Below are positions 1-10,990 of a stretch of 64,000 nucleotides of DNA, piece by piece (the first letter of the stretch is position 1; every line of letters begins with the position of its first letter). Origin of the DNA: Gnetum montanum (lineage: Eukaryota > Streptophyta > Gnetopsida > Gnetales > Gnetaceae); contig MNCI01013765.1 of the NCBI GenBank assembly GCA_015680685.1, positions 6,246 through 70,245 of the forward strand. The letters are read 5' to 3'. The notes beneath the pieces were generated by a model. That model saw only the letters and a list, made by a program, of their open reading frames with translations. It had not been told where the DNA came from and did not search any database. Made by a program: the position numbers and the translations under genes.

Positions 1-18
1 GCCCTCCTTCTAGCGCCA
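1..18 (-). promoter_or_regulatory. Primer-binding site of family C LTR retrotransposon
   Basis: Read on the minus strand this is TGGCGCTAGAAGGAGGGC, starting with the TGG that pairs with a tRNA CCA end. It lies six bases beyond the LTR end at 25. The same motif, partly decayed, sits six bases beyond the family B LTRs at 19727 and 59794, which supports the call. The tRNA species was not identified. Confidence 0.75.
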
Positions 19-24
19 AAAAGG

Positions 25-1185
25 TGTTGATGCGTAAATTTTGGACACGCCGCCAACACCTGTGAAAACTCGTTTTAGGAGACTATCGCCTAGGGCGCCT
101 CCCGTATGGTTACGGAAACCCGGGAATAGTCTCAGCTGGAAAGGGCAATGTGACAACAATAATAATAATATCTTAAACAAAATATCAAAATAAAAGCTTA
201 GATTTAATTTAATATTTAAGTACTTCAATTTAATTTAATATCGGAAACTTAGAATAATCTGTGTAATTCGCAAAATGATAAATAATTCAAATATTCAAAT
301 ATTCAAATAGGGCAAGGCAGAAGTCATCTTAGGCGTAGCAGCGGGGTAGGGTCTGCGTGTTGCAGCTAGGCAGGGTTTGTGTGTTGCAGCCGTGGGAAGA
401 AGACTGTGAGCTACCGATGCCACGGGAATGCAAGCACTCGAGTGCTGTTGCTGCCGCGGACGTGGGAGAAGTCAGCCCGAGCACAGCCGCTGTTGTGGCC
501 ACATCCGTGACTGCGAAAGGCAGAGGACGTGCTGTGAGAGCGCGTGGAATAGACTGTGCAGGCTGCAGGCAAGGGCGGAGTGGCTACTTGCAGAACACAG
601 GAGGAAACAGTCATAAACTATGGGAGGGATTGAATCGGGGTCAGGACAGGAGTATTTTGGTCCACAGTAAAAGAAAAACGAGCCAGCGGAAAACCAGGTA
701 TACAGAAACAATGCCACAGAAACATATATAGATGGTGTCACAGCGCAGCTAAGACCCGGAGCCAGCAAACAAGAAAGTATGCAGACGCGGAGGAGCAGGG
801 AGACAGAGAGAGGGGGCGTGTGAACAGGATACTACGGCGGACAGAATAGAAGGCGCTACAGGCGGCGACCGAACAGATCCCCGCAACCTGCAAGAGAAGC
901 CCCCCTCCTTCCTCCCCTCATGTGTTCCTCCCTCCCTGTTTTATAGTGGTTGCCGGAGGGAGAAGAAACCTAACCCTAATTGCTACGAGCCACCCTAAAA
1001 TAAAACACTAGAAAGTAAGGTTTAAGTTTATTTAATTTAAAAGGCACGCAGTCCTCATTTCATTTATTTTTAGTTTAATTTTGAAATCTATTTTTTTAAA
1101 TTTTAAAATTTTATATTTTATTATTTAATCTTAAATTAGTTCAACAAGGCCCCATGCCTGGCATGGGTGAAAGTTGGCCTCAACA
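25..1185 (-). mobile_element. 5' LTR of a Ty3/gypsy-type element (family C), body off the left edge
   Basis: The segment begins TGTTGA and ends TCAACA, a perfect 6-bp terminal inverted repeat of the TG...CA type. A primer-binding site follows its 3' end (minus strand) after six bases, so the coding part lies to the left, outside the window. A minus-strand TATA-like box (ACTATAAAAC) sits near 938-947. The part from about 330 to 900 is richer in G, C and CpG than anything else in the left 35 kb, which suggests a young insertion with little methylation decay. The small ORFs here (357-768, both strands) have no recognisable domain and are treated as chance. The right end cuts into a family A LTR, so this element landed in that older one. 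Confidence 0.75.
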
Positions 1186-1915
1186 TACACCTTATCTAGG
1201 ATAGTGAATCTAAGGATGCAATTTTTGTCTTCTCAATTCCACTTGCGGGTTTAGGGGGATGGTTAAGTGTAATTGAGGCACATGATTTGTCTAACTTTTA
1301 TATTTTTCATTTAATTAGCCTAAGTGTAGAAAATAAAATAATTACATTTTTAATTAATATTATAACTAATTAATTCTTTAGACTAATCCTAACATAAGCA
1401 TCTATTCCCATCCATCGTACACAACTTAAACACATTGCAATACTACTAGGTTACTAAGTGTAACTGCTACTAGGATTACCAAGTGTTAACGTATGCTCAA
1501 GATGGTCATACTTATGTGCACTAATTATCTATTATTAATTAATTAATTAAATTCACTAAAATAAATTACATAAATAGTAAATGCATTGAGGAAATATTAT
1601 GCTAAGTCCAAGTGCTACAAGGTTTATTAAGAGAGCTCGTCTTTATTGCGATTCACACTAAGGTGTCCAAGTACATTAGTGCTCGAATGTAGATCTATAC
1701 ACTTCTCAACTCCTACTACAGACACTTAGAAAATATTCTAACTCTAGAAGAAACAAACTACAAGAGTTCAGCTATGCTACTTAACAAAAAATTTCATAAA
1801 TGAGGCAAGTGCAAACATTTATATAGGAAAAACAAGACATTGCATCAATGCATCTGTGTTGATGCATCAAACCATGCATCGACGAGCATGCGTTGATGCA
1901 AATGCATCAATGTAG
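1186..1915 (-). mobile_element. Family A LTR, partial, truncated by the family C insertion
   Basis: This aligns with the other family A LTRs (6879-7856, 15767-16654, 49481-50292). Shared blocks include a reverse-complement match around 1250-1290 to 16460-16500 (minus-strand ATGTGCCTCAATTA), the CTACTAGGATTACCAAG block near 1470, and the AAACAAACTACAAGAG block near 1753. A TATA-like box (minus) lies near 1817-1828. Beyond it, 1840-1912 is a cluster of palindromic GATGCATC, GCATCGAC and TGCATCAA words. The roughly 170 bases expected at the LTR's 3' end are missing at 1186, as expected from the insertion. The right boundary is approximate. Confidence 0.65.
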
Positions 1916-1954
1916 TCTAATTAACCATGACTTATCACATTATTTCAATTGTTT

Positions 1955-2120
1955 ATATGACTATAGAGGTATGGCAATACTCCTAACCATGAAGTAATAT
2001 GTGCCATGTAAGTTATGTACTTATACTGTCCTCCTAGGTTCTTGAGGACATTGAGGTATAAGCCACCTAAGTATACTCTTAAACATTTGACTACTCTAGA
2101 ACTCTTGGTGGTGCTGGTGC
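1955..2120 (+). repeat. Dispersed direct repeat, copy 1
   Basis: It shares ordered blocks with 4965-5140: CTATAGAGG, CTCCTAACCATG, TAGGTTCTTGAGGACATTGA, and ACTCTTG further on. The two copies are about 3 kb apart in the same orientation. They could be decayed LTR remnants or an old segmental duplication. No TG/CA ends or target duplication could be set. Confidence 0.5.
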
Positions 2121-3147
2121 TTTAGAATGATTTAGTTCAAATAGAGGACACATTCAAAAACTTTTGCAAAGTAATTACAAGTGATAGATGAGGTGCCTAA
2201 ATATGAGTGAATAAACCATGATCTTGCTCTTATAGAGGAATCAATGCTATGAATAGTTACTACAAGTAGATGATACACACATGTGTCATCTACCTTGAGC
2301 CAAATGGATCCAAATTATTCTTGAGTTTATTGGTTATAGGAGCAATTATTAGAGGTAGGAAATGTAATCATGTGTCTCTTGCTTAGAATAAAAATGGTCA
2401 AATGATTCAAGCATTGGTTGATTTTGAGAAATTTCCTTTCTTGTTGGGGTAAGTTCTTACACAAAATAAGAATGTGCTAATAGCTTAAAATTTTGTATTA
2501 AGAAATCATGTAGAGTGCTAAGGGAAAAGTATTGATGAATCTCCATTTTGTGCAAACTAGTTGTGTGTACCTTAGTTGGCTATGGTGAATTGTCTAAGAA
2601 ACATATTCTCTTCTATTGATTGATCTTTGTAATAGTTTAAGATGGTAATTCCATCATTAGGAGGTAATGTATGGGATTGATGCTTCTTGTTGTGATGTGC
2701 TGCCTTTGCTATGTGGCTATTCTTGAATCCATTAATATTGTGAAGAGCCTTTGGCTTAAATGCTTGAAGAAATCCATAATATGATGTTACAGTGTGATGG
2801 TTTTATGTTTATGTGTTGTGAAGCAATGCTTGGATTCTCAACTAAGGATCCTTTACCAAGGTTGCCTTGATAGGTCAACTCATGGTCCATAGAAGAAAAT
2901 TAGTAGTGTTTTAAATTACTCTATTTGCAATTCTCATGTTTGTGGGGAGTTTTCCCATATCATTATTTTGGGGTAGTGGTGCAAGTATGAAGTTCCTAAA
3001 TGTTTTAATATCTTGCTTATTTATTCAGATTTCCCTCATTGAGAATTTGATTTGACTTAAAAAGTAGTTGTTCTAAATGTAGTTAGTGACTTATCCATAT
3101 GTGAAACAACACAATGCATGGTTGTCAACTTATGGATGCTCAAATAT
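2121..3147. other. No gene seen
   Basis: AT-rich sequence with frequent stops in all frames. I see no domain, RNA gene or clear element end. Confidence 0.4.
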
Positions 3148-3599
3148 AAAAGTACCTATGTGCTTGATTTGGTAACTTGCAATTGGTAAATAGTTGGATA
3201 TGCAACAATGCTCTTGGAAGAATGATGATTATAGTGAATAAATCTCTATATTCACCACATTCCTCTTGTGTTCAACATATGGGACAATGGAGGACTTGGT
3301 GAGATTATCATTTACCTATGTGGTATGATGCTTTTGGTTTCTTATAAACATTACGTTAGATAGTGGTTTTTGTAAAAGTACTTATGTGCTTGATTTGGTA
3401 ACTTGCAATTGGTAAATAGTGGGATATGCAACAATGCTCTTGAAAGAATGGTGATTATAGTGAATAAATCTCTATATTCACCACATTCCTCTTATGTTTG
3501 ACATCTAGGATGATGGAGGACTTGGTGAGATTATCATTTACCTATGTGGTATGATGCTTTCAATTTCTTGTAAACATTATGTTAGATAGTGGTTTTTGT
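3148..3599 (+). repeat. Tandem duplication, two copies of about 226 bp
   Basis: The first copy starts at 3148 and the second at 3374 (both AAAAGTAC-TATGTGCTTG, one base differing). They match closely for their whole length, ending in TAGATAGTGGTTTTTGT. Differences are scattered substitutions. No coding potential is apparent. Confidence 0.85.
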
Positions 3600-3643
3600 T
3601 GTATTGGATACCAAGAAAAGGTTGCTTCTCATATCATTTACTT

Positions 3644-3806
3644 TGTTAATTATATAGTCAATGTGAAATGTGATTTTATGTTAACCACCTTGATGTTTGT
3701 TAATTATGATAGTCAATGTGAAATGTGATTTTATGCTAACCACCTTGATGTTTGTTAATTATGATAGTTAATGTGAAATGTGATTTTATGTTAACCACCT
3801 TGATGG
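3644..3806 (+). repeat. Tandem repeat, three copies of a 54-55 bp unit
   Basis: The units start at 3644, 3698 and 3753 with TGTTAATTAT and end in TTAACCACCTTGATG or a variant. They differ by a few substitutions and one indel. They follow the 226-bp duplication directly, so this spot has undergone repeated unequal exchange or replication slippage. Confidence 0.85.
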
Positions 3807-3843
3807 TAGGTGGGCAATCAAATTTTCTCCTAGATGGGTTGAA

Positions 3844-3845
<2 letters not shown>

Positions 3846-3882
<37 letters not shown>

Positions 3883-4032
3883 GAAAAGAAATCCAAAATA
3901 AAGAGAGAGAAAGAGAGGGGGTGTTGGAATTTGAAAGATTTATAGAATTTTATAACTTTGTGCTACCTAGTAGAATCAAACCTGTGACCTGGGGTTATTA
4001 AGCCAAGACTCATACCACTAAGCTAACACCTC
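3846..4032 (-). repeat. SINE-like unit: tRNA-derived head with (CA)n tail
   Basis: Read on the minus strand from 4032, a 72-base head resembles a tRNA. It has an A-box-like TAGCTTAGTGG, an anticodon-loop-like TTAATAA as in tRNA-Ile(AAU), and a B-box-like GGTTTGATTC. Acceptor and T stems do not pair, so it is not a working tRNA gene. About 80 bases of unrelated body follow, then a pyrimidine tract and a (CA)n run (plus-strand TG run 3846-3880). Head, body and simple tail is the layout of a SINE. No target duplication was found, so a lone tRNA pseudogene beside a microsatellite remains possible. Confidence 0.45.
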
Positions 4033-6873
4033 ATTGTTAAGGATAGAGAGAGAGAAACATGATTCTAAGTAAGAAGCATGCATTCTTTAGCTGTGACTTT
4101 GAGTAGGAAGCACAAATTTCTACTATGTCTCTAAGAAGGGAACACAAAAATTGTTCAAATGGAAAGGAATGTACTAGGGTGATTGCCACAATGAGGCTAA
4201 AGTCCCGAAAATCCTTGCTCATGCTAGTGTCAAGCTATGACTACTCCTAGGTAACCCAAGGTATGAAGTAATTTCCCCTTGGATGCAGAGGATTGACTTT
4301 ACACTCCTAGATAATTGCTAGAGTTACATGAAATGACTTGTATGTAAAATGAATAGATTTTGTTCCAAGTTAAAAAGTTGGTACTGCTTACCTGAAAAAG
4401 GGCAAGCCTATTCTTCCTTAACCTAGGTTGTATGAGCTTCTTTAAACCTCAATTAGATAGTAAGTTGAGTTCAACATTCCTACTTTACAGGTGATTATCC
4501 TAGCCATTGAACTTTCTTGTCTACAATTGTTAGAAGGGCTTTGAGTGGCTTGATACCTTCAATATCCAATGTGCTCTCCATGTTTGAAAAAGCATACGAA
4601 CAAAGAATTAAGCTCCAATGGTGTTGCTTCTTTCAAGTAAGGGAGAGTATAGGAAATCATGCCTTGTTAGTGGATTGAAGATTGTTTCCTTCCAGAACAA
4701 GGGTTGAAGGAGTGTGGATATCTTTATGGGTTCCATGTGATCTTAGCCTTCATTAAATAACTATATGGTTTTGATTTCTTGTGTGCTTCATTAAAAAGAT
4801 ATGTAGACTTGCGAAAGAGCTATGGCTCTAATGCTAAAGCCACTGCCCTTTTCTACAAAGCAAGGCTCATAGTTAGATGCATTAAAGTAGGAACAAGTCT
4901 TAGCTCTCTTAAGAAATGATGTCTTTATGTGTATGCTAGTGCTCTAAAGTATGTTGTGTGTATTACATTGTATGATTATACTATAGAGGCATCATCACAA
5001 CGCTCCTAACCATGGTCTAACGTATGGCATATGAGTTTTATACTATAATCATAGGTTCTTGAGGACATTGAAGAGCAATCCACCTTAAGTCTAATGTAAA
5101 ATATTTGATTACCTTAGGACTCTTGCATAATGCTAAGCGGTGCTATTCCAAAGTAGTGTCATTATAGTGGGGCAAGTAGGAAAAGACATATATCATTATA
5201 TTTCACATAGCAATACTTTAATTGTAATTCACGATATGTGCTAATGCTTTAATCCTAATTCATGGTATGATTGATAGGTGACTATATTATTGGATGACTT
5301 TTACTTTGGAATGCAAAAAAAGAGTAAATACAATGTTATTATTATGCTCTCAAGAGTCTCCTATTACGAATATGTAATCTGATTGAAAATATCGAGTCTC
5401 TTGTTATGAATGTTTTATTTGATGTGATAAGAGAAACTTAACCTTGCAAAATAAATTACATAATTCAGTGTATCTTTGATAAGTTACGGAGGCGATTTTT
5501 TATCCAATGTCTTACGAGGTAATAACTCGTTTAACATCAATAGGAAACATTCAACATTATTCAACATGATTTGTTGCCGTAAGAAACATTCAACATGACT
5601 ACTTGGTTCGAAACATGCCTTGCTTGAAACCTGGTCCATGTGATAGCCATTTCCCTCATAACCATGCATAATGACAAGTTATTTTGGTTTGGTGGTACGA
5701 GGGGCATATATTTTTATTAAAATAAGATCAAACTATGAAATATGCAATTAAAAATATATTCCACATAAGTATCAAATCGAATGAGATGGACGGAAGAAAA
5801 GCAATGGCCATTTTGGTTTGGATGTTTGCAGGGCAAAGGCAAAATCAAAAATATATTTTACGTCAACAACACATAATTGGTATTGAACTCCTTTCTAATA
5901 TTAAATCTCTCCACATCCGTGTGTGAGGGACGGGGGGAAAGTTTTCATTGATACCGACTTTGTTTATGGAATTATGGAACATATATGTTAATTTTTAATG
6001 CATCCGTAAAAAAGCAAATAGAAGTAATAGAAAATAAGAAAATAATTTTAAGGCAAACAATATAAATTTCGTAGAACAATTTTAGCAATTGTTTTAGCTC
6101 CTAGCATTTAATTTTTCTTAGTTCAAGACTTAAAATAAGTTTCAATCAAGCTTACACAAGATGAAGAGATTACAGCTTGAATTCACTTCACACTCAACTT
6201 TCATTAGTAATAATCCTAAGACCACATAAGCATCTACTTATATAGTGAACATAATGCCATGCTTAGATAAAAATCAAATTATGAAGTTACCATCTATAAT
6301 TAATTATGACCAAATTAGGTATTTACAGTTACATAATCTTTTGGCCACATTACATGTTTGGCTCTAATATTTTTAGCCAAAGTACTAAAACTAATTTGCC
6401 AATATGGAAGCTGTTACAAGGAGGTGTGTTATTCTTAAAATAATCAACACACCTCACAATATATGGGCTCTAACATTGACAACGAAAATGCAAGGACCAT
6501 CATGGTGATCCTGACACATAAATGGCTTAAAATTTGCATTAAAAAATTTTAATTGAAACATGAAGTTTATACTAAAACTTTAGAATATTTCTCTCTTTAA
6601 TCCTTATGCAACTTCAAGATATTCCTTTTCTCAATCTCTCTAGACTTTAATACATTTACTTAAAAAACTATAAATTAATATAGTTTAGCTATGTATTTAT
6701 GATATATATCTATTATTTGTTCAAGAGAATTTTTATTTTTCAAATTCATGAAATCCTAAAATTGATTCTTTAAGAATTGATTTTTCTATTGAGAAAAAAA
6801 CAAAAATTAAATAATTTCTCACGTGGTAGTTGTTGAGCTTGAAATTTTACACTAATAATTGAAAGAGGCATTA
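4033..6873. other. Geneless AT-rich stretch with one dispersed repeat copy
   Basis: It contains the second copy (about 4965-5140) of the repeat at 1955-2120. Short ORFs (for example 5484-5669 and 5735-5926) show no domain or coding-like composition. No RNA gene or element end was recognised. Confidence 0.4.
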
Positions 6874-6878
6874 CATGC

Positions 6879-7856
6879 CGATGAGATATGATATGTTGGG
6901 CAACTTTGTTGATGCATCCTCGTCAACACATCTTAGATGTGTCGTTGCATATGTGTGGATGAAAATGTGTTGATGCATCAATGGGCAATGCATCTTAGAT
7001 GCATTGACTCATCTCCGTCAAAGCATCCACATCAACGCATCCCCGTCGACATAGCTAAATGCATTAATGCATCTTTGTCAATGCAATGCCTATATTTTCC
7101 TATATATATGCAAGCACTCGCCACGTATTTGGCATCATTTGGTTAGTAGTGTAGCTAGAATCTTACAATTTTATTTTATAATCTTAGTAAACAGTCAATA
7201 AGTGCCGGCAGTGTGGATTTGAGTCAATTGTATAGCATCTTATTCGAGTGGCATTTTACCTGGACACATTCCATGAATGGAAATAAGATCACGATTGATT
7301 CATATTCATTGCAGCACTTTAACTTAGAATAGATTTACTTTCAATGCAATTTATTTTCTATGTACTTAGTTAACATTTACATTTCCATGCACGTTAATTA
7401 ATCAGTGGAATGAGTGTGACCAATTTTGAGTGTAAATACATATTCACTTGGTAATGCCAATAGCGTTATTACTTAGTTCGCCTAGTAGCATAACAATTGG
7501 TAATCCCAGCAACGGGTACATGAATTTAGGATGTGTATGACAAGCTATGAATAGACACTCATTACCCTTAGAATAGTTTAGGATTTATTTTCTTGTTATT
7601 AATTAGATTAAATAATTAATTTTCATTCTATTATATAATTGAGCCTTAGCTGCACAACATCAATAATCATACGCCTCACTTTGGACTAAACCATACATGA
7701 CAAAGCTACCACTAGTCCAAGTGGGAAGATAGTGACTTGCAATCAATGCTTAACAATCTAGATACCACACTAGTTCTATCCATGGAATTCGACTAGCTTA
7801 CACATGAACACTTGTGATTCATATGGTTGGATGTAGGGAATACCCACTACTCATCA
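6879..7856 (+). mobile_element. Family A solo LTR with perfect target-site duplication
   Basis: It is bounded by CATGC at 6874-6878 and at 7857-7861, a perfect 5-bp target duplication. It starts CGATGA (T to C from the family TGATGA) and ends TCATCA. Collinear family blocks include a TATA box near 7099-7110, GGAAATAAGATCACGATTG near 7275, the GGTAATCCCAGCAACGG block near 7500, and AACACTTGTGATTC near 7808. U3 (6907-7090) is packed with GATGCATC, CATCTTAGATG and CGTCAACGCATC words. No primer-binding site or coding part follows, so it is a solo LTR left by LTR-LTR recombination. Confidence 0.85.
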
Positions 7857-7861
7857 CATGC

Positions 7862-8086
7862 CCATAATATATTACGTGAAAAAGTTAATTGCTTTACCTA
7901 GTGTTATGATGACAATGATTTAACTTTTTGTGAAGTCAATACAACTGGTACAAAAGTTCATTGCAATGCCTAGTGTTAATGATAATAATTATTTATTTTC
8001 CATAACAAAGTCTAGCAAAGTGGTAATTAGCCTCTTGGCCAAAAATAAACATGTAAATGAATAATCAAAGCTAAAACTAAGCACAA
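7862..8086. other. Unassigned spacer with a weak internal repeat
   Basis: A block ending in GCCTAGTGTTA...TGATAAT resembles one about 75 bp upstream (CTAGTGTTATGATGACAATG). Nothing else was recognised. Confidence 0.35.
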
Positions 8087-8241
8087 GATGTTGGCCAATT
8101 AGTTAGCTCACATTAGTTTTCACCTAAATGTACTAAGTTCAAACCTTGGTACAAGAACACTAGATAAGAGGCCTCATTCTTAGCATATTAAAAAGAAAAG
8201 AAATCACACACACACACACACACTCTCTCTCTCTCTCTCTC
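8087..8241 (+). repeat. SINE-like unit: tRNA-like head with (CA)n(CT)n tail
   Basis: The head has an A-box-like TTAGTTAGCTCACATTAG and, about 35 bases later, a B-box-like AGTTCAAACCT. A short A/G-rich body follows and then a (CA)n run (8205-8222) merging into (CT)n (8223-8241). The plan matches the unit at 3846-4032, though the heads differ. Stem pairing is poor, so it is not a tRNA gene. Confidence 0.45.
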
Positions 8242-8579
8242 ACTTCCTTATACATGAGCATGAGTATCAGGCAACTACAATAATGAAATATATGCTTGTA
8301 CATAAGTACTACAATGTCTTATGCATGAATATGAGGCAATTACAATAGTGGAATGTAGACTTGTATACTAGGCTTAGTGCTAGAAATGATGTTACTATTG
8401 AAAATGATATTGCTATGTAAGCTTGTACATCAATCTTAGTAGTAAAATGATTTCTTCTAGTTGGAACATACCAAATGCAAGATTATACATTATGGATGGA
8501 AATGATGTTATGCAATTGGAACATGCCACATGCAAGCTTTATAAATGAGTATAAGGCAACTACAATAGAGCCTTATCTT
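8242..8579. other. Degenerate repeats, no gene
   Basis: Variants of GGCAACTACAATAGT, TGCAAGCTTGTACAT and GGAACATGCC recur at irregular spacing. They look like an old decayed tandem array. No ORF or domain is visible. Confidence 0.35.
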
Positions 8580-9840
8580 TTACTCTAGAAACTTTTTCAA
8601 TTTATGATGGCCTAAAACTTTCCAAAGAATACCAATTTTAATATTTAGGGAATGTTATTACTAAACTTTCTTATACAAAAAAAAAAGTAATTATTTGTAG
8701 AGATTTTAATGCTCACATTGCTTCTTTCTCTTGATAGTTGTATAAATATATTTGGTTAAGAAGTAATCTCTTCAAGACAATGTTTTGATATTTTAATTCT
8801 AAATGGTACTTCCAAATACCCATATTCTATGTTTTGATATTTTAGTTCTCAATGGTATTTCCAAATACCCATATTCTATGTTATACACTTTGAAAGGTTT
8901 TCAAGGAAAATTTTGTCATTAACCTACTTATTTGCACTCATGATAATTTGGATATAAGTGATAGATTGCTTGAATCATCATCTCATTATTTCATTTTCAA
9001 TCTTAAAGCTATATACAAGACTAACAAGTGAAGCAAAAGGATATTTAATGTTAGATTAAAAAATAATAAACAACAATAATATAAATAGGAGGTCAATAGA
9101 CTTTTAACTCACAATAAAGGTCATTAGAACATTATAGAAGTTCTAGTAATTGGTGCCTCCAATGTGACATCATTGTCAAAATATAGGAAAAAAAGCTTGT
9201 GGTTTGACATTTGAGTGTAAACAAGCTTGATTGTAAGTTAAAAGAACTAATCATGATCTAAATATCCTTAAAATATACAAGAATCTTATTTAGTAGAAGA
9301 AAATAAAATTTATGAGGGAGCATTAAGTACTACTTCTCAATATGATTAATGATAATTTTAAGACATTTTAACAACTTTTACACTAAAGATCAAAAAACTT
9401 GGAATTTTGATTTTTTTAATAATTACTATATTCTTTGGAACTCACTTTATGCATGAATAGGTCATGCATATCCACCTCGCCTTAGGTACCTCTATACCTT
9501 GTACTAAAGTAACAAATGCTTCAAGCTTGTATGCAAAATTGCTTAAATGGAAAGGAACTATGGTTTGTATAGAAGTTTATAAGCTTTTATATACAAATCT
9601 CCAAAATGGGCTTCCAAAAGATTGGTGCATCAATCAAGTAGTAATGTTATTTGAAAAATGTGATAGAAATAACCTTAACAATTATAGGCTCATTAGGATA
9701 ATCCATCTTCTTACAAAATTTTTAGGTAATACACTTGAGAGAAGGCTTAATAATTAAGCAGAATTAAACAATGTTTAGGCAAATTCATAAGGAGGTTTTA
9801 GGCAACATTTCTTCATAGTAAATCACTTGATTACATTAAG
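8580..9840 (+). pseudogene. Decayed LINE: endonuclease end and start of reverse transcriptase
   Basis: The translation, broken by stops and frame changes, follows an endonuclease-RT ORF2. Near 8680 it reads VIICRDFNAHIAS, matching the GDFNA metal-binding motif of the AP-type endonuclease with G changed to R. DILILNGTSKYP follows near 8790 and an SSHYFIFNLK segment, equivalent to the catalytic SDH region, near 8970. The ORF at 9464-9757 covers the RT start, with LPKDWCINQVV, DRNNLNNYR and LERRLNN in the order usual for plant LINEs. Weak homology continues to about 9840 and then stops, so the RT palm and 3' end are lost. A 49-bp duplication adds a frameshift. Confidence 0.75.
8782..8879 (+). 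repeat. 49-bp tandem duplication inside the LINE endonuclease
   Basis: Copies at 8782-8830 and 8831-8879 begin GTTTTGATATTTTA and end CCCATATTCTAT, with three differences. Since 49 is not a multiple of three it breaks the frame. Confidence 0.85.
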
Positions 9841-10990
9841 GTAAAATTCCATGTCCGAATTCACAACATGTACCACCTTCCATCAACTTATTCTTTAGTA
9901 AGAAACACTAAGAAATTAGTAACATCCAAATTCAAAAGCTCAATAAAACAATATTAACAAAAGATACTGATAGATACCAAAACAATAATTTAAAAGAGGA
10001 ATATTTCAAAATGGAAAGATCATAAAATATAAGAAAAGTTAAATAAAAGGTAATTAAAAGATTTCACAATCTAGAGCACAATCATTAATGTTATCAAGGC
10101 AAAGAGATCAAATCATCCACAAGTTCCAAAATAACAAAAATTAACAAAAGATAAAGATAAACAGGAGACTAAAAATATGGATTATTACAATACATTTCCA
10201 ATGACTTTCATGGATATTAATGACTAGACTTCAACGAGATCCAATGGTACTTCAACAAGGATAAGATTAGTCAATGTAACTTTTAACCATTTTTTGATGA
10301 TGATAAACCTTTTCTTAGTTGTCTAAGTTTTGAAACTATTAGCTTTTAACTTAGAAAGGTAATTAAATAATCCTTCATATTTTTTATAAGGTATTAGACT
10401 ATAACCTAATCTTCTTGACATTATCTTTTTAATAAGTTTTAACATCCCTCGAATACCTAAACCCCAATAACTCAATATTGCATACATTTATTTAGATTCC
10501 AATCATCAGTCAATATAAGGAAGTCAAGCTATCCATAAGATCCCTCACCCCTATTTAACTAGTAGGAATCATTAGCAAGGTATTAGTAGAGAACATAATA
10601 TTATTAGTCAATAATAATTTATTTCACTCTCTTAACCTCTTCACTTAAACCTATGTAAGATAAGCTTAATGATTCTTAGTATCTGACTTTAATATATCAT
10701 AACCAAGATTTGTGAAATAGGCCAACATTATATTCTAAATGACATCAATGTCACCTAGTGTCAACTAAGTGAAACTATTTGGGAGATGAGTTTTTTGCCA
10801 TTAAGGGCAAATAATGTTGATGCTGACATTAGCATCACCTAGGTAGTGCATCTTGTTTCAAGCCTCTGCAAGTGCCAAAACTAATGCTTGTTACATTGAG
10901 CATGGGTAGGGTCCATTTCCAAAAATCTATTAAAGGCCAAAACACTACCTAAGATGATGATTTTGGAGGATTTTTCATGGTTCAAGGAAA
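9841..10990. other. Unassigned; possible 3' part of the adjoining gypsy element
   Basis: No domain or repeat partner was recognised. The minus-strand gypsy pol to the right would be expected to continue here into its integrase tail, polypurine tract and 3' LTR, but no matching LTR could be found. Confidence 0.3.

Noticed and set aside
357-768. Overlapping ORFs of 60-124 codons on both strands
   Set aside because: They lie in the CpG-rich part of a well-bounded LTR and show no domain; open frames are expected by chance in GC-rich sequence.
3961-4032. tRNA-Ile(AAU) gene on the minus strand
   Set aside because: A- and B-box-like segments and anticodon loop are present, but acceptor and T stems do not pair.
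2121-4960. LTR element between the repeat copies at 1955 and 4965
   Set aside because: No primer site, terminal TG/CA pair, target duplication or gag-pol homology was found between them.
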